DNA of 64,000 nucleotides from Embleya sp045207655 (GTDB lineage Bacteria; Actinomycetota; Actinomycetes; Streptomycetales; Streptomycetaceae). Numbering within the stretch: position 1 is the stretch's first letter; the number at the start of each line of letters is the position of its first letter. Shown piece after piece: positions 16,793 through 25,777 of this stretch. The translations under genes and the position numbers were made by a program. The stretch spans positions 310,001-374,000 of the forward strand of contig NZ_CP108785.1 in assembly GCF_045207655.1 (NCBI RefSeq). Reading direction: 5' to 3'. The notes below the pieces were generated by a model. That model made no database searches. It saw only the letters and a program-made list of their open reading frames with translations, and was not told the DNA's origin.

Positions 16793-19700
16793 TCAGTCCT
16801 CGGCGAGGCTGACGTTGATCTCGGCAGCCGTGGTCCACGGGTTGCCGTTTACTTCGCTGAGCGCACGCAGCCGGATGTGGTGCGCGCTGACCGGTGTGAA
16901 GCAGGCCTTCTGTTCCGCGGAGGTGTTGGCCCAGGTTCCGGTGGCGGCCGGGTTGCCCCAGTTGGTGCCGTCCTTGCTGGTGTACACCTCGTACTTGGCG
17001 ATGCGGCCGTTGCCGCCGCCCTGGCGTGGCAGGTAGTACAGGCAGGACACGGTTCTGTCGCCGCCGAGGTTGAGCTGGATCTCGTGCGGCATCGGGTCGG
17101 CGGTACCGGACCACTTGGTGTGCCAGAAGGTGTCCGGCTTGCCGTCGAGGACGTTGGTGGCAGGGGCGTTCTCGCCGACGGTCTCCTGGCTGTCCGCGTA
17201 GGCCACCGACATATTCTCCTGCGGGACGCGGACCTTTCCTTCGGGGGTGTATCCGAGGTCTTCGACTGCGAGGTTGTCGATCGACAGGTCGTGCTGGGAG
17301 CCGGAGTTGCCGACGCGCTGCACGCCGATCCACGCGCTGCCGTCCGCGTTTGCGGCGAAGGTGGTGGTGAACGTGGTCGGGGTGTGCGCCGCGGCGAAAG
17401 CGGTGGAACCGCCTGGGGTGACGAACGCGTATTCGCCGCCGTTGCTGGCCTCGTAGGTGAGGGTGACCTTGTAGGTGTGGTCAGGCGTGAACCGCAGGGT
17501 CTGCGGCAGTGTGCGGTATATCAAACCCCCGTCGCCGTGGGACTTGAGCGAGTAGTTGCCGTCGATCACGTCGTCGATCAGCTGGCCGTTCCAGCCGGCC
17601 TGCGTATACGGTGCGTTCTTCGGCGCGAGGTGCGTTCTGCCGTTGTTCGGGCCGCCTCCGGATCCGGCATAGACGAACGGGCCCCACATCCGGCCGGTTT
17701 CGTGCTCGAAGTCGGTGTAGTAGGTGTGGCCTGCCTGTTCCGTCCAGCCGGTCGCGACGACCCGGACGTTGGCGAACAAGGATGCGACCGAACCGCTGTC
17801 CGCCGACAGGGTCAGCGTCGCGGTGGTCTGTCCGGCCGGTTGCCTGAACACGACCTTCATCGGCTGCATGGTGGTGTCGTTGTAGTCGCTGGCACCGTCG
17901 TAGTTCTTGAACGTGGAGTTGTCGGTGTAGTTGGTGACTTCGGTTCCACCGGCCGGTTTGACCGACATTCGGGTACGCCGAGTGCCGGTGGGCACTTGGA
18001 CGTCGACGGTCGCCGAGTAGGTTTGTCCGCCCGTCAGCCCGGTCAGCTTCTGGGAGACGGTGGTGCCGTCGCCCGGGGCGATCTGCAGCATCCGCTGGCC
18101 CCGGGTGTTGTTGATCACCGATGCCTTCGAGGTGTCGCCGCCGATCTTCCAGTCGGACAGGTCCTTCGCTGCGAATGAGGGGTTGCGCACAGGCGTACCC
18201 TGACCGAAGTGCGGGTCCGGCACCGCGCCGGGGTTGGACTTGTAGATCACGTACGGTGTGTTCGCCTCCGCGGTGATGGTGATCTTCCGGTCGGTGACCG
18301 GCAGGTCCTTGACCAGGGTGCGGCCGTTGTCCGTCAGCTTGTACAGCTTCACCGACTGCCGGCGGCCCCAACTGGTCGGCAGAGTCCATGTGGTGTCGCC
18401 GCCGGCGGGATTCCAGTGGTACAGCTTGGCCTCCCCCTTCTGGCCGGGCTTGGATTCCTCGGTCTCGCTCGACTTGGTTTCGTCGGTCTGGCTCCACGGC
18501 AGCAGGTAGGAGCCGCCGTTGAGGACCAGGTGGCCGTCCTTGGTGATCTGCCGCGTGCCGGTCGCGTTCGACACCGACACCCCGTCGGTGAAGGTGACCG
18601 TGTCCGAGGTCCGCTTCATGATCGGGAACCCCTGCAGGTACTTGGTCGGCAGGTTCGTGGCGAAGGTGTTCTTGATGAAGGCGTTGTAGTCCGTGCCGTT
18701 GTGCCAGCCCTCCAGCAGGGACAAATTGGCCCTGCCGAGCAGCGGGTCGTCACCCCAGGCGTCCTTTTGGTGGTTGCGGATGAACCGGGCGATCTGGGAA
18801 TTCACAAAGTGGCCGCCGCCCTCGCGGGAATAGTGCGTCCACGTCGTTTGCGTCTCGAAGGAGTAGGCGTTCTCGGTGGCGATCGTCCATCCGAGGCCGT
18901 TGACCTCGCGGGCGAACTTGTTGGCGACGTATCCATCGCCCGGCGAGGTGTCGATGTAGAGGAAGTCGAGGTTGGGCACCTCGCGCTTCAGCTCGGCCAG
19001 CCGGGCCTGCCGCCGACCGCTCACGCTGTCGTAGCGCTTGTTGATGAGGTAGCTCTGGCCCAGCCAGTCCCAGCCGAGGTCCTTCTCCACGTTGATGGCC
19101 AACGCCGGGTCGAAGGCCGGGGAGTCCGGGTACATCTCGTGGCCCTGCAGGTGCACCCCGATGTCCGCGCCGTACTTGTGCGCGGCGTTGACCAGAGTGT
19201 TGAGATCGGCCACTCCGCCCTGCTTGGCACCCACCCCGCCGTAGTCCGGATGGCCGGAGTCGTGGCCCTCGTTCGCATAGCCCTTGAGCAGCACGGACTG
19301 ACCCAGACCGTCGGTGTTCAACGCGATCCGCTTGGTCTCGTCCAACACCTGCAGGAACGGATGGGTGGCGGTGGAGGCGAAGTTGAACGAGATCCGCGAC
19401 ACCGGCTGCTGCGCCACGCTCTGCCAGCCCTGGGGGCTGGTCATGATGTCCCGGAAGGCGATCCCGCCGTCCTGCCAGTCGACCGTGCCGTCACCGTTGC
19501 GGTCACCGGTGATGACCACCTTGGTGTGGGGCAGCGGCTCGGTCTGCTTGAACGCCGCCCCTCGCGGGTGGTAGAGCCAGTCGCCACTCCACAGGCCCAG
19601 GCGGTTGTAGCCGCCCTTGGCCACCACCTGCTTCATGATCCGGCCGTTCTCGTCGGCCGTCGGACCCGAGGGATCGTCGTACTCGGAGTTCGTCGTGATC

Positions 19701-20395
19701 GACGCGGCCAGCCCGGCGTTGTTGACGATGGCGTACAGCCAGCCCGTGGGGGCCGGATCGGCCGGCGTGCCCGCGCCCAGGTCGCCGAAGGTGTCCCCGC
19801 TGGTGCCGCCACCCTCCTTCATCCGCGCTCCGGCGAACGCCGCCCCGCCGTCGGTGCTCCGGACCGACACGAGGTTGTGCTTGGGGATCGACAGCGTGTT
19901 CACCGGGTTCGACTCGCTGTCGGCGATCTTCGTGACGGCGAAGTCGACTGCGGCCCCCTCGACCCGCAACGTCGCCTTGATCTCGACGCCGCCGTAGTCC
20001 GGGAACTTCATGACGTAGTCGGCGTGGTCCTTGGACAGCTTGCCGGTGACGACCGGCGTGTACGTGGTGCCGTTGAGCACGACCTGCGTGATGGGGTCCT
20101 CGTTGCCGTGCATCACAGCCCCGCCGGCCTTGTCGGTGTACGAGACCACCCGCGGAAACCTGCGGTCGACGATCACCTTGAGCGCGTGGGAGGAGATCGT
20201 CGCCGCTTTGGCGTCGGCCGTCGCCGCGTCCGGTGCCGGTTCGTCGGCGGTCTGCGCCACGGCGGGTGTCAGCGTCGGTGTCAGACCGCCGGCGGCGGTC
20301 AGGGCCACGATCGCGGCGGTACCGACGAACCGCATCAGGCCTGTTCTGAGCCGTCTCCTGGGTTGTGCCCGCCGAGGGCCGAATGGTGCTTGCAC
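16793..20395 (-). CDS. Secreted endo-alpha-N-acetylgalactosaminidase (GH101)
   Basis: A 1200-residue secreted glycosidase. After a twin-Arg-like basic start, the segment FVGTAAIVALTAAGGL and the site AVAQ-TADE form a signal peptide. A galactose-mutarotase-like beta domain precedes the barrel, which has LDFLYIDTSPGDGY (candidate nucleophile Asp) and GWTIATENAYSFE (candidate acid/base Glu). GH101 enzymes release the Gal-beta-1,3-GalNAc disaccharide from Ser/Thr of mucin-type glycoproteins. The C-terminal 450 residues hold beta-sandwich carbohydrate-binding modules, ending in an F5/8 type C-like domain with a Trp-rich face. GTG at 20395 is chosen because AAGGAGG lies exactly 5 bp upstream; a TTG seven codons earlier would place that site inside the gene. 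A LacI gene is divergent. Confidence 0.88.
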   Translation of the reverse strand: MQAPFGPRRAQPRRRLRTGLMRFVGTAAIVALTAAGGLTPTLTPAVAQTADEPAPDAATADAKAATISSHALKVIVDRRFPRVVSYTDKAGGAVMHGNEDPITQVVLNGTTYTPVVTGKLSKDHADYVMKFPDYGGVEIKATLRVEGAAVDFAVTKIADSESNPVNTLSIPKHNLVSVRSTDGGAAFAGARMKEGGGTSGDTFGDLGAGTPADPAPTGWLYAIVNNAGLAASITTNSEYDDPSGPTADENGRIMKQVVAKGGYNRLGLWSGDWLYHPRGAAFKQTEPLPHTKVVITGDRNGDGTVDWQDGGIAFRDIMTSPQGWQSVAQQPVSRISFNFASTATHPFLQVLDETKRIALNTDGLGQSVLLKGYANEGHDSGHPDYGGVGAKQGGVADLNTLVNAAHKYGADIGVHLQGHEMYPDSPAFDPALAINVEKDLGWDWLGQSYLINKRYDSVSGRRQARLAELKREVPNLDFLYIDTSPGDGYVANKFAREVNGLGWTIATENAYSFETQTTWTHYSREGGGHFVNSQIARFIRNHQKDAWGDDPLLGRANLSLLEGWHNGTDYNAFIKNTFATNLPTKYLQGFPIMKRTSDTVTFTDGVSVSNATGTRQITKDGHLVLNGGSYLLPWSQTDETKSSETEESKPGQKGEAKLYHWNPAGGDTTWTLPTSWGRRQSVKLYKLTDNGRTLVKDLPVTDRKITITAEANTPYVIYKSNPGAVPDPHFGQGTPVRNPSFAAKDLSDWKIGGDTSKASVINNTRGQRMLQIAPGDGTTVSQKLTGLTGGQTYSATVDVQVPTGTRRTRMSVKPAGGTEVTNYTDNSTFKNYDGASDYNDTTMQPMKVVFRQPAGQTTATLTLSADSGSVASLFANVRVVATGWTEQAGHTYYTDFEHETGRMWGPFVYAGSGGGPNNGRTHLAPKNAPYTQAGWNGQLIDDVIDGNYSLKSHGDGGLIYRTLPQTLRFTPDHTYKVTLTYEASNGGEYAFVTPGGSTAFAAAHTPTTFTTTFAANADGSAWIGVQRVGNSGSQHDLSIDNLAVEDLGYTPEGKVRVPQENMSVAYADSQETVGENAPATNVLDGKPDTFWHTKWSGTADPMPHEIQLNLGGDRTVSCLYYLPRQGGGNGRIAKYEVYTSKDGTNWGNPAATGTWANTSAEQKACFTPVSAHHIRLRALSEVNGNPWTTAAEINVSLAED

Positions 20396-20678
20396 TGCAA
20401 CCTCCTTGATGCCCAAGCCCGGCGACCACGCACGGCCGACACAGGCGGAATGAGAACGCTGACGGGAATGCGCGCGATATGGCTCGAACGTCGAGGGACC
20501 GAATTGACCCAGGCCCCGACGGCCGGCCCGGATGTCCGGGTTCGCGGCGGATATGTGGGTGCGTACAGGGAGGGAACGCGATACCGGTCGATGTGGGCAC
20601 GGCGGGCGGCGGTCACATGGGATGGAGGTCTGTGGCGAGCGTCACCCTCGTGCCGATGGCCGGAACTATGGCAGAGAA

Positions 20679-20758
20679 TGTTATCGATGCCAATACCTGC
20701 TCTTCATGCTTCCCTTGGCAGGACGCCACGGCCATGGGGCCGCTATCATCGGCGATGA
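20679..20758. promoter_or_regulatory. Candidate LacI operators upstream of the regulator
   Basis: Two sites precede the LacI gene. At 20679-20694, TGTTATCGATGCCAAT contains the CG-centred ATCGAT core and TTATC/TTGGC-like flanks typical of LacI-family operators. At 20746-20758, TCATCGGCGATGA is a perfect 6-bp inverted repeat around one base. Either could bind the adjacent regulator and control both divergent genes. Confidence 0.4.
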
Positions 20759-20783
20759 GCGCGACGAGAGAGGGCCGGATCGC

Positions 20784-21824
20784 ATGCAGACCACCAACGG
20801 CGAGGGACCGGAACGGCCACCCGGGATGATCGATGTGGCACGGGCCGCAGGCGTCTCGGCACAAACGGTTTCACGCGTGCTCGCCGGCCATCCGAATGTG
20901 CGCGAGGCCACCCGTGCGCGAGTGATCGCCGCCGTGGACCGGCTCGCCTACCGCAAGAACAACGCCGCACAGATCCTGTCATCGGGGCGCACCCGAACGA
21001 TCGGCGTCGTCACCCTGCAGACGACGTCCTACTCGCAACTCCTCCTGGCCTTCGGCATCGAAAGCGCCGCACGCACGGCCGGTTACTCGGTGACAACCGT
21101 CTCGACGGCGTCGCTGGACACCTCCGCCGTCGAAGTCGCGCTGTCACGACTGGCCGATCAGCGGGTGGAAGGCATCATCCTCGTGATCCCGCTGATCCAC
21201 GTCAGTGACCGCATCGAGCAACTGACCCGCTCGCTGCCGACCGTGACCGTCGACGGCTCACGCACGGCGGCGTCGGACGTCGTGGCAATCGACCAGTCCC
21301 TGGCAGCCCGCCTCGCGACGCGCCACCTGCTCGACCTCGGCCACGAAACGGTCTGGCACGTCTCCGGCCCGGGCGAGTGGCTCGAAGCAGCCAACCGGGT
21401 GAAGGGCTGGCGCGAGACGCTGGAGGCGGAGGGGCGCTTTGCCCCTCCCGTGCTGAAGGGCGACTGGTCCCCCTCGTCCGGATACCGCAACGGCCTGATC
21501 CTCGGCCGGATCCCGGAGGCGACCGCGGTGTTCGTCGCCAGCGACGAGATGGCGTTCGGCGTGATCCGGGCACTGCACGAACTCGGCCGCCGGGTGCCGG
21601 AGGACATCTCCGTCGTCGGCGTAGACGACATCGCGCTGGCCGAGTACTGCTCGCCGTCCCTGACGACAGTGGCCCAGCCGTTCGCCGAGATGGGAGAACT
21701 CGCGGTCAGCCACCTGCTGCGCCATATCGCCGACCCCGAAGCCGCGCCCGAATCCATGTCGGTGGAACCCACCCTGATCGTCCGTACGAGCACGGCCCCG
21801 GCGCGCACCGGCGCCACCGGCTGA
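20784..21824 (+). CDS. LacI-family transcriptional regulator
   Basis: A 346-residue LacI/GalR protein. The N-terminal HTH is classical: MIDVARAAGVSAQTVSRVLA, then hinge helix RKNNAAQILSSGRTRTIGVV. The periplasmic-binding-like effector domain contains VPEDISVVGVDDIALAEYCS and LTTVAQPFAEMG. ATG at 20784 is preceded by GAGAGAGG; an internal ATG 14 codons later is also possible. It diverges from the GH101 gene, so it is probably the local repressor of that gene, with a mucin-derived disaccharide or GalNAc as plausible inducer (inference). Confidence 0.92.
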   Translation: MQTTNGEGPERPPGMIDVARAAGVSAQTVSRVLAGHPNVREATRARVIAAVDRLAYRKNNAAQILSSGRTRTIGVVTLQTTSYSQLLLAFGIESAARTAGYSVTTVSTASLDTSAVEVALSRLADQRVEGIILVIPLIHVSDRIEQLTRSLPTVTVDGSRTAASDVVAIDQSLAARLATRHLLDLGHETVWHVSGPGEWLEAANRVKGWRETLEAEGRFAPPVLKGDWSPSSGYRNGLILGRIPEATAVFVASDEMAFGVIRALHELGRRVPEDISVVGVDDIALAEYCSPSLTTVAQPFAEMGELAVSHLLRHIADPEAAPESMSVEPTLIVRTSTAPARTGATG

Positions 21825-21836
21825 CGTACTCGTCCA

Positions 21837-21864
21837 GCACGCCGCCGCGATGGCGGCGGCGTGC
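21837..21864 (+). terminator. Terminator hairpin after the LacI gene
   Basis: GCACGCCGCCGC and its exact reverse complement form a 12-bp perfect stem with a 4-nt loop, 12 bp after the LacI stop codon. Confidence 0.7.
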
Positions 21865-21875
21865 GCGCCCGGCCC

Positions 21876-22310
21876 CTACGGCTCCGGAGCGTCCGCCATG
21901 TCGCCCTTGACATGGCGGACACCTGCCGGACCGCCCCCGGCCGACTCGCCATACCGCCGTTGGCGCCCGGAGCACAGCCGAGGATCGCAGCGGCGGCCGG
22001 CGGTGACGCGGCCGTCGAAGGCGAGGTCGAAGGCGTTCAGTGCGGCTTTCCATTTGTTGGACCGGCGCACGCGTCCCTTGCCGGTGGGGTCGAGGGCGAG
22101 GGTGGCCAGGTAGAGGCGTTTGAGGGCGGCCTGTTCGTTGGGGAAATGCCCCGAGGCGTTGGCCGTGCGGCGGTAGCGGGCGTTGATCGACTCGATCGCG
22201 TTGGTGGTGCAGATGATGGTGCGGATCTCGCGGTCGAACGCGAGGAAGGGCACCATCTCGGCCCAACTGCGTTCCCACAACCGCACGATCGCCGGATACG
22301 TCGTCTCCCA
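21876..22310 (-). pseudogene. IS256-family transposase, 3' fragment
   Basis: The leftward frame carries the C-terminal part of an IS256/mutator-type transposase: FLAFDREIRTIICTTNAIES, SINARYRRTANASGHFPNEQ and LDPTGKGR...KWKAALNAF. The DDE catalytic Asp residues upstream are absent, so it is inactive. The fragment starts at about 22310, immediately beside the ricin-type fragment on the other strand, suggesting that a rearrangement joined them. Confidence 0.85.
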
Positions 22311-22324
22311 CGAGCGGGGCGGTC

Positions 22325-22684
22325 ATGGCCGGCTCGAAACTCCCCTGCGCCCAAGCCGCCGTGCCGCGCACGTACCTCGAACCGGTCGGCGAGGGCCGCT
22401 ATCGCATCCAGTGGCACCACCCCCAGATGGGAAAGGGATGCCTGACGGTCATGGGCGCCGACCAGGTCAAGGGCATGCTCGAACCACGCAAGGACTGCAC
22501 GCAAGGCACCCTGTTCCGCCTGGAACCCACCACCGCTGACAGCGCCGGCGCTTTCCGGCTTCGCCCGGCCCACAGCAGCCGGTGCATCGGCATCCTCGAC
22601 AACGACACCACCGAGGGTGCCGAAGCGATCGAAGAACCATGTACCGGAGCAGCCGACCAGCGCTTCCTCATCCGAACGGACTGA
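22325..22684 (+). pseudogene. Ricin-type beta-trefoil lectin fragment
   Basis: A 119-codon frame whose last 95 residues look like one to two beta-trefoil repeats: YRIQWHHPQMGKGCLTVMG, GTLFRLEPT, CIGILDNDTTEGAEAIEEPC and DQRFLIRTD, with paired cysteines. Such domains are usually appended to secreted glycosidases or proteases. The start MAGSKLPCAQ is not a signal peptide and the 5' side abuts the IS256 fragment, so I treat it as the C-terminal remnant of a larger gene; an intact small lectin is less likely. Confidence 0.5.
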
Positions 22685-22786
22685 CCACCCGCACCGCAGC
22701 TGGCTTTGGCTTCCGAGAAACGCGGGCCGTGACGGAGCAGCAATAGCAGCAACGGGCACCCGCGTGCCATCAAAACTTGCCGACAT

Positions 22787-23218
22787 TCAGAGGCTCACAG
22801 GCCCTCTGAAGACGTCCGAACTCATCGACAAACGACACTCGTTGAGAGTTATGCAGCCATGGTGGAAGAGGCCAAGCGGCAGCGCGAGTTGGAGGAGCAG
22901 CGGGCAACGCTTCGAGGCAAAGGCGCGGCTAGGTCGGGGTACCGCCGGGCGTGCGACCCCGGCGCGGGAGTCGTATACCCACAGGTGTGCTTCGGGCGGT
23001 TCGCCGCAGTCGGCGCAGATGCCTGGGTACAGGACCCCCTCGAAGTAGTTGTGAGCGAAGCCGCCGGGATCGTCGCAATCGTGTAGTGCGGCTCCGAGGC
23101 AGTCGTTCCGCTGCGAGCGTGTGCACCGGCCGCAGCAGTCGTGGTCGGTGTGTCGGACGACATCTCGATGGCGCCGGAAGCGACATGAGATGTCAGTGGC
23201 GACGACAGGAATGACCAA
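22787..23218 (-). CDS. Small cysteine-rich hypothetical protein
   Basis: The leftward frame has good third-position GC between about 22960 and 23170 and encodes HDCCGRCTRSQRNDCLGAAL and GICADCGEPPEAHLWVYD, i.e. CxxC pairs that could bind zinc. I do not recognise a family. The start is uncertain: the frame runs into the integrase remnant at its 5' side and codon bias fades toward the 3' end, so it could be a piece of a larger protein. Confidence 0.35.
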   Translation of the reverse strand: MVIPVVATDISCRFRRHRDVVRHTDHDCCGRCTRSQRNDCLGAALHDCDDPGGFAHNYFEGVLYPGICADCGEPPEAHLWVYDSRAGVARPAVPRPSRAFASKRCPLLLQLALPLGLFHHGCITLNECRLSMSSDVFRGPVSL

Positions 23219-23466
23219 GGATCTCCTGGATCGAGAGCAGGTCCAGGCCGTTCAGATAGAGCTCCGACGCGCAGAAGTGCCGCAGGACGTGCGGCGTGAG
23301 CGTGTCCGCCCACGCCGGGAGATGGCTCTCGGCCGCGGCGACGAGTCCGGCCCGCAGGGCGTCGTCGCCGACCCGATGCGAGGAGCCGTCCGCGTTCTTG
23401 CGTTCGGACGGGAACAACGGGGCGCCCAGCCGGGTGTGGTCGTCGCCGAACTGGCCCCAGACGTCC
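23193..23466 (-). pseudogene. Tyrosine recombinase (phage-type integrase) C-terminal fragment
   Basis: The leftward frame contains the C-terminal catalytic box of a tyrosine recombinase: LTPHVLRHFCASELYLNGLD followed by IQEILGHS (HxxR, LGH), preceded by GDDALRAGL and LFPSERKN. The final catalytic Tyr and N-terminal domains are missing; sequence identity ends at about 23205. It is evidence that an integrative element once used this locus. Confidence 0.75.
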
Positions 23467-23616
23467 TCGGGAACTCATGGGATATCCCACAATCGCCTGC
23501 CACGGCCCCTTTCCGGCCGGGTTGCCACCCCTCTGACGCGGACCCGACATCAGCCCGGGCCCCGGCAGCCGAACTCGGCTCCCGGGGCCCGCGCTCGTTC
23601 CTCGCCGACGGTGGCG

Positions 23617-23712
23617 TCAATTCTGCAGTACGTGGATCGAGATGGTCTCGGCTACGTACCCAGAGTCGCAGGCGACGTTGTTGTACTCCGGCCGCCAAGT
23701 CGGGCTGGTGGA
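23617..23712 (-). pseudogene. C-terminal stub of unknown gene cut by IS30
   Basis: Leftward frame ending at 23617 reads STSPTWRPEYNNVACDSGY then VAETISIHVLQN. Its upstream part is replaced by the IS30 inverted repeat at 23713. Family not recognised. Confidence 0.35.
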
Positions 23713-23734
23713 TTCAACCGGTCGTCGCAACACC
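23713..23734 (+). repeat. IS30 left terminal inverted repeat
   Basis: The 22 bp start TTCAACCGGTCGTC and end GCAACACC. They match the reverse complement of 25175-25196 except for C in place of T at the 14th base. Confidence 0.88.
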
Positions 23735-23755
23735 CTGATCTCGGAGGTGTGCGGC

Positions 23756-25195
23756 GTGGCCACGGCGGACTGGAGTTTGAAGACCAGCGATGTTCCGGAG
23801 GGGCGGCGTCGGCAGTGGCGCGCTGACCGTGCGTTGCGGCCGGCGATGCGTTCGCCCGGGCGGCCTGATCCGTCTCGGGTCGTGCAGCGCCAGTTCTGGC
23901 GACTTATCGCCACGGGGGTCACGACGGTGGAGGCGTCGCTGGCGGTCGGCGTGTCGTGGCCGGTGGGCGCGAGGTGGTTTCGTCACGCTGGCGGCATGCC
24001 GCCGATCTCGTTGGCCGAGCCCTCGGGCCGGTACCTCACGTTCGAGGAGCGCGAGGAGATTGCGATCCTCAGGGCGACGAGCAAGGGCGTGCGCGAGATC
24101 GCCCGCGCCCTGGGGCGTGACCCCGGGACAATCTCTCGCGAACTGCGCCGCAACGCCGCCACGCGCGGCGGCAAGCAGGAGTACCGCGCGACGGTCGCCC
24201 AGTGGAAGGCTCAGCAGGCGGCCAAGCGCCCGAAGAGCGCGAAGCTCCTGGGCAACGACCGGTTGCGTGAGTACGTGCAGGAGAGGCTTTCGGGGAACGT
24301 TCACCGGCCTGACGGGACGGTCGTCGCGGGACCGCGGACGCCTCCGTGGAAGGGGCTGAACAAGCCGCACCGGCAAGACAGGCGGTGGGCGACAGCATGG
24401 AGCCCGGAACAGATCTCGCACCGGTTGAAGGCCGACTTCCCCGAGGATGAGTCCATGCGCATCAGCCACGAGGCGATCTACCAGTCGCTGTTCATTGAGG
24501 GCCGTGGCGCGCTCAAGCGGGAGCTGGTCGCCTGCCTGCGCACCGGGCGGGCACTTCGAGAGCCTCGGTCGAGGTCACGGAACAAGCCGCAGGGGCATGT
24601 CACCGCGGATGTCGTCCTCGGTGAACGTCCTGCGGAGGCCGCGGACCGCGCGGTCCCGGGGCATTGGGAAGGCGATCTGATCATTGGGACGGGCCGGTCC
24701 GCGATCGGCACGCTCGTCGAGCGCAGCAGCCGATCTACACTCCTGGTGCATCTGCCGAGGATGGAGGGCTGGGGCGAGGTGCCGCCGGTGAAGAACGGCC
24801 CGCCGTTGGGCGGTTACGGCGCCGTCGCGATGAACACTGCCCTGACTGAGTCGATGACGAAGCTACCCGAGCAGCTCCGCAAGACCCTGACCTGGGACCG
24901 CGGGAAGGAACTCTCCGGGCATGCCCAGTTCGCGCTCGAGACCGGGACGAAGGTGTTTTTCGCCGATCCGCACTCGCCCTGGCAGCGACCCACAAACGAG
25001 AACACGAACGGGCTGCTGCGTCAGTACTTCCCGAAGGGCACCGACCTGTCCCGGTGGTCCGCCGAGGACCTCGAAGCCGTTGCCCTGGCCATCAATAACC
25101 GACCCCGCAAGATCCTCGGCTGGAAGACCCCGGCCGAGGTCTTCGAGGAACAGCTACGCTCACTACAACAACCCGGTGTTGCAACGACCGGTTGA
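23756..25195 (+). CDS. IS30-family transposase
   Basis: A 479-residue DDE transposase. The N-terminal HTH region includes the IS30 signature LTFEEREEIAILRATSKGV and RDPGTISRELRRN. WSPEQISHRLK, RISHEAIYQSLF, and the catalytic core PGHWEGDLIIGT (first Asp), LTWDRGKELSGH (second Asp) and SPWQRPTNENTNGLLRQYFP (with the Glu at NEN) follow. GTG at 23756 is preceded by GGAGG; the frame is open further left, but that part lies outside the element. All catalytic residues are present, so the element may still be active. Confidence 0.9.
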   Translation: MATADWSLKTSDVPEGRRRQWRADRALRPAMRSPGRPDPSRVVQRQFWRLIATGVTTVEASLAVGVSWPVGARWFRHAGGMPPISLAEPSGRYLTFEEREEIAILRATSKGVREIARALGRDPGTISRELRRNAATRGGKQEYRATVAQWKAQQAAKRPKSAKLLGNDRLREYVQERLSGNVHRPDGTVVAGPRTPPWKGLNKPHRQDRRWATAWSPEQISHRLKADFPEDESMRISHEAIYQSLFIEGRGALKRELVACLRTGRALREPRSRSRNKPQGHVTADVVLGERPAEAADRAVPGHWEGDLIIGTGRSAIGTLVERSSRSTLLVHLPRMEGWGEVPPVKNGPPLGGYGAVAMNTALTESMTKLPEQLRKTLTWDRGKELSGHAQFALETGTKVFFADPHSPWQRPTNENTNGLLRQYFPKGTDLSRWSAEDLEAVALAINNRPRKILGWKTPAEVFEEQLRSLQQPGVATTG

Positions 25196-25196
25196 A
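25175..25196 (-). repeat. IS30 right terminal inverted repeat
   Basis: GGTGTTGCAACGACCGGTTG plus AA; the reverse complement pairs with the left end with one mismatch. The transposase stop TGA lies within it. Confidence 0.88.
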
Positions 25197-25490
25197 CTCG
25201 CCAACTACATGTCGGTCGAGTACGCGAGCCTGCTCGGTGAACCCGGCCTGCGCCGGTCCGTCGGCCGTACCGGGATCTGCTTCGACAACGCAATGGCCGA
25301 ATCCTTCTTCGGGGTATTGAAGAACGAGCGGGTCTCACGCGTGAGTTACCCGTCTCGCGACGCAGCCCGACGGGATATCACCCGGTACATAGAATTCTGG
25401 TACAATCGCAAACGCCTTCACTCGGCCGTGGGTTACCGCCCTCCACGCGAAGTACATGCCGAGTTTGAAGAGTTGCGACTGGCCGCATGA
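25197..25490 (+). pseudogene. IS3-family transposase (OrfB) 3' fragment
   Basis: The frame gives YMSVEYASLLGEPGLRRSVG, RTGICFDNAMAESFFGVLKN (second catalytic Asp region and Glu), and YIEFWYNRKRLHSAVGYRPP, a typical IS3 OrfB C-terminus ending at 25490. The 5' two-thirds have been replaced by the IS30 right end at 25196. Confidence 0.85.
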
Positions 25491-25777
25491 ACTGACAGCC
25501 GGGCCCTGTCCGAAGAACGCGAGGCCCCTCAACATCCAAAAGGGTCGTGCACTCGTGCGGACGCGACTCGTCCGGACACGAGTTGCCCGGACGGCACGGG
25601 GCGCGCGTGTGCGGCACCATCGCTGCCGGTGAGAAGGTCGTTGATCTCGTCGGTCATGGCGACGGCGTGTTTGCCAGAGTAGGTGCCGGTTTGCGAAGGG
25701 CTGCGGCGACGTCCGCAGGCCGGGGCAGGCCCAGGCGACGTGGGTGATTCGGCGACCGCGAGGACGCGTGCGCTGGG

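Larger units (their letters stand above)
23713..25196 (+). mobile_element. Complete IS30-family insertion sequence
   Basis: A 1484-bp element bounded by 22-bp terminal inverted repeats that differ at one position. It carries one full-length IS30-type transposase gene whose stop codon lies inside the right repeat. I cannot see a target-site duplication; the left flank is a leftward unknown gene and the right flank an IS3 transposase, so the two sides do not come from one interrupted gene. Confidence 0.88.
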
